Below, one piece after another: positions 61,953 through 64,000 of a DNA stretch of 64,000 bases (its first letter is position 1; each line of letters begins with the position of its first letter). A program made the translations under genes and the position numbers. Origin of the DNA: Patescibacteria group bacterium (GTDB lineage Bacteria > Patescibacteriota > Gracilibacteria > Peribacterales > Peribacteraceae); contig JALQTW010000002.1 of the NCBI GenBank assembly GCA_023263945.1, forward strand, positions 1 through 64,000, read 5' to 3'. Below the pieces are notes generated by a model. It saw only the letters and a program-made list of their open reading frames with translations. It had not been told where the DNA came from and made no database searches.

Positions 61953-62103
61953 GGCCTATCTCCTAAGAAGGGTAGAAGTTTCAAGGATCACGACTCAACG
62001 AACTAATGAATATTATACTAAATATGAAAAATGTCAAAAAATGTCAATATATCTCTTTTCCGTATGCTAAAGACATTCAGGAGCCTTTTTAGGAGTAAAA
62101 ATA

Positions 62104-62325
62104 TTATCCTTCGCGATTCTCAAGCGATTCCACATGAACATGTGCACGAACGCCCTTTTCTGTGGGGATGCTCATAACCGCATCAACAGCTTGCTCGTGC
62201 GCTCGCACTCCTTCCATCACAACACGTTTCAAAGCGGCATCATGTACTGTTTCATCATCAAGAAGAGTCGGTTCATCGCCGTCAGAGGGAGTCAGTGCGT
62301 CGTCTTGAATTTCATGAGGTTCCAT
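62104..62325 (-). CDS. Small acidic hypothetical protein
   Basis: 73 aa, strongly acidic N-terminal half (residues 1-30), then a helix (ALKRVVMEGVRAHEQAVDAVMS) and a short beta end. Unrecognised. Standing alone between a membrane-protein gene and pyrE, on the same strand. Confidence 0.55.
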   Translation of the reverse strand: MEPHEIQDDALTPSDGDEPTLLDDETVHDAALKRVVMEGVRAHEQAVDAVMSIPTEKGVRAHVHVESLENREG

Positions 62326-62362
62326 AAGAATATTTTACACTAAAAATAGTAAAAGTCAAATT

Positions 62363-63001
62363 CTAGAGAGCCCTTCCCCACGCCTCAGGATCCTTCGCGA
62401 AGCGTTTCATGAGGGCAAACTGGTCGGGCGTAATTTCCCCGTTATCACATGCCAAATTGATGAGTGCTGTGAAGGTAGAAAGAGGATGTAACTGCACATT
62501 TGCCTCACCGGCTTTTTCCAGTGCCGCAGGAAGCTCATAACTGAAGATGGCAACAATATCGGTCACGACGGCTTTGCCTTCGGTTCGCAGTGCTTCCACC
62601 GAAGAGATTGATGATCCTGCTGTCGAAATGAGGTCTTCAATCAGCACAACATGTTGATCGGGTTTTAAAAAACCTTCAATCCGTTTTTGTGTTCCGTGTT
62701 CCTTTGGTTTTGATCGTACGTAAATGAACGGAAGATCCAACTCATCGGCTACGAGTGCTGCCCATCCAATCGCTGCCGTTGCGGTGCCTGCAATCACGTC
62801 AGGAGGAATATGCAAACTCTCGACGCGAGATGCCAGTGCCTCGACGACGAATTTCCTCGCTTCGGGGAAGCTGTAGAGCATGCGGTTGTCACAGTAGATA
62901 GGGGACTTGATGCCGCTGGTCCATGTGAAGGGAGGATCGACGGAGAGTTTCACCGCCTCAATGTTCAGGAGGAGCTCTGCAATGCGTTTGGTGTGGGGCA
63001 T
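62363..63001 (-). CDS. pyrE: Orotate phosphoribosyltransferase
   Basis: 212 aa. PRPP-binding motif VVLIEDLISTAGSS, flexible loop region KPKEHGTQKRIEG, and N-terminal TWTSGIKSPIYCDNR are all OPRTase features. It makes OMP in UMP synthesis. The ATG at 63001 is chosen by comparison with family N-termini. Other pyr genes are outside the window. Confidence 0.95.
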   Translation of the reverse strand: MPHTKRIAELLLNIEAVKLSVDPPFTWTSGIKSPIYCDNRMLYSFPEARKFVVEALASRVESLHIPPDVIAGTATAAIGWAALVADELDLPFIYVRSKPKEHGTQKRIEGFLKPDQHVVLIEDLISTAGSSISSVEALRTEGKAVVTDIVAIFSYELPAALEKAGEANVQLHPLSTFTALINLACDNGEITPDQFALMKRFAKDPEAWGRAL

Positions 63002-63054
63002 GGCTTCATTATAGAGAAAACGAATGTGTTGTACATTATTGATCAAGAAGCTGA

Positions 63055-63118
63055 GAAGTAGTACGTATGACGTATTATGTATGATGGATTCCCTAATACG
63101 TACTACGTACTACTTTAT
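63055..63118 (+). repeat. Inverted heptamer-type repeat
   Basis: AGTAGTACGTATGACGTATTATG and TAATACGTACTACGTACTACT form a hairpin between divergent pyrE and rsmG. Confidence 0.75.
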
Positions 63119-63125
63119 ACATCTC

Positions 63126-63806
63126 ATGGATTCATCCCTCAAAGCTCGGCTTGAACAGCTCAACGAAGTTTTTCTGCTTGAAAATCAAAAGCTCAATCTC
63201 TCTTCCCTCCGTGATCCCAAACAATGTTGGATTGGAAATATCCTCGACTCGCTCCCTCTCCTCCATCGGCTCGATGCCTTGTTTCCCATAAAACAGGAAT
63301 CGTATGCGCTTCTTGATATTGGAACAGGTGGTGGATTTCCACTACTTCCGCTTGCGATCGCGCGATCGGATCTCCATTGCACAGGACTGGATGCAACGCG
63401 AAAGAAAGTCGATGCGGTCGATCGGATAGTTTCTGCACTCGCACTGACGAATGTGAAACTCATCACAGGGCGGAGTGAAGAGGTTGCATACAAGCCGCAG
63501 TACCGGCAGCAGTTCGATATTGTCACTGCTCGTGCTGTTGCTCCTCTCAATGTCCTCCTCGAGCTCTGTGCTCCTTTTGCTCGCTTGAATGGAATCCTCG
63601 TATTTTGGAAGAGTATGCATATTGCCGATGAACAGCGTGCATCACTCAGCGCAGCAAAAGCGCTTGGCTGTGAACTGGTCGAAACACATCGATATGAACT
63701 GCCGGAAGGCTTTGGTGAACGGCAACTCTTGATCTACAGGAAAACCGCCCCGACGGATAGACGCTATCCGAGGGATGTGGGGATTCCGAAGAAAGAACCA
63801 CTGTAA
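63126..63806 (+). CDS. rsmG: 16S rRNA (guanine527-N7)-methyltransferase
   Basis: 226 aa from the ATG at 63126. SAM motif LLDIGTGGGFPLLPLAIA, the acidic loop LDATRKKVDAVDR, and TARAVAPLNVL identify RsmG (GidB). It methylates G527 in the 530 loop of 16S rRNA. A longer upstream frame exists but runs through the repeat. Confidence 0.96.
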   Translation: MDSSLKARLEQLNEVFLLENQKLNLSSLRDPKQCWIGNILDSLPLLHRLDALFPIKQESYALLDIGTGGGFPLLPLAIARSDLHCTGLDATRKKVDAVDRIVSALALTNVKLITGRSEEVAYKPQYRQQFDIVTARAVAPLNVLLELCAPFARLNGILVFWKSMHIADEQRASLSAAKALGCELVETHRYELPEGFGERQLLIYRKTAPTDRRYPRDVGIPKKEPL

Positions 63807-63811
63807 AGCTT

Positions 63812-63888
63812 TGAGACTCGAGCTGCGAGCTATGAAAAAAAGATTCCTCGAAGCTCGTGTCTCGTAACTCGTAACTCGAAACTTAAAA
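63812..63888 (+). repeat. Heptamer-type repeat hairpin
   Basis: GACTCGAGCTGCGAGC words and, after a loop, GTCTCGTAACTCGTAACTCGAAAC heptamers (TCGTAAC, TCGTAAC, TCGAAAC), starting at the rsmG stop. Confidence 0.85.
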
Positions 63889-63987
63889 CTGTGGAATCAA
63901 TGCGCTCGCAATAACAACGAAGACAGAAAATGCGACGATCATGACGGGTGTTGCTTTGAATGTACGGGCTGAACGGGCTGTACGCAT
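63883..63987 (-). CDS. Small single-span membrane protein
   Basis: 34 aa, basic N-terminus (MRTARSARTFK) followed by one hydrophobic helix to the end. No Shine-Dalgarno is seen in the 13 nt before the start that lie in the window, and the promoter would be outside it. Its stop falls at the edge of the repeat, as for other genes here, supporting that it is real. Confidence 0.5.
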   Translation of the reverse strand: MRTARSARTFKATPVMIVAFSVFVVIASALIPQF

Positions 63988-64000
63988 AGGAGAAGAGGGG

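Noticed and set aside
61515..62006. 163-codon plus-strand frame after pheS
   Set aside because: It runs through the pheS-tail remnant in a different frame and then antisense to a membrane-protein gene; no family resemblance.

Overview
The window is a gene-dense (about 47 % GC by eye), standard-code bacterial chromosome segment. UGA ends genes normally (sigma factor, lumazine-side genes, small ORFs). No LPS or outer-membrane genes are seen. There are four S-layer-homology (SLH) proteins, a giant DUF11/metal-binding-repeat surface protein, many small hypotheticals, two S23-type four-helix-bundle proteins, an eukaryal-like IleRS, a PolX without its usual PHP domain and a tmRNA with a long tag. 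Together these suggest a Patescibacteria/CPR genome, most like Peribacteria/Peregrinibacteria. That placement is inference from gene content, not a phylogeny.

Layout. 0-7.3 kb: 3' part of a repeat-rich surface protein, a histidine kinase with an extracellular EF-hand loop, and a VanW protein. 7.3-16.5 kb: a free-standing 64-aa gene with its own terminator, an MFS exporter, small hypotheticals, an SLH protein, MsrA, an SLH-esterase, and an ECF sigma factor overlapping its probable membrane anti-sigma gene. 16.5-24.5 kb: HbpS/GlcG-like protein, lipoprotein, TrhO, an RNA-methyltransferase-like protein, many small membrane proteins (DoxX, TspO, DUF2177, DUF1295, DUF817) and an AT-rich HTH-GHKL-STAS-like regulator with a near-consensus promoter whose predicted start coincides with its ATG. 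24.5-28.4 kb: a NUDIX/dTMP-kinase-like/unknown operon, ssrA, and a holin-like protein. 28.4-38.5 kb: an isoleucyl-tRNA synthetase carrying two histidine-phosphatase domains, an M20 peptidase, two unknown genes and a RelA/SpoT protein fused to an EamA transporter. 38.5-54 kb: NUDIX, thioredoxin-like and LamG/SLH giant proteins, UvrA, DsbA, acylphosphatase, alkyltransferase, riboflavin genes (ribE, ribH, ribBA, no ribD seen), another SLH protein and a 22-aa lysine-rich microprotein. 54-64 kb: PolX, three tRNAs, Gnd, transaldolase, DedA, a UDG lacking most Fe-S cysteines, pheS with a decayed duplicate of its 3' end, pyrE and rsmG.

Cross-cutting signals. (1) About fifteen gaps between genes hold locus-specific tandem 7-nt (sometimes 8-nt) repeats, usually starting at a stop codon and often followed by their reverse complement; two such arrays lie inside the ileS and uvrA reading frames. 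(2) Many genes have an extended -10 box (TGCTAYACT type) only 4-10 nt before the start codon, which implies leaderless or nearly leaderless mRNAs. (3) The translation and stringent-response genes carry two unusual fusions, IleRS with phosphatases and Rsh with EamA, within 10 kb of each other.
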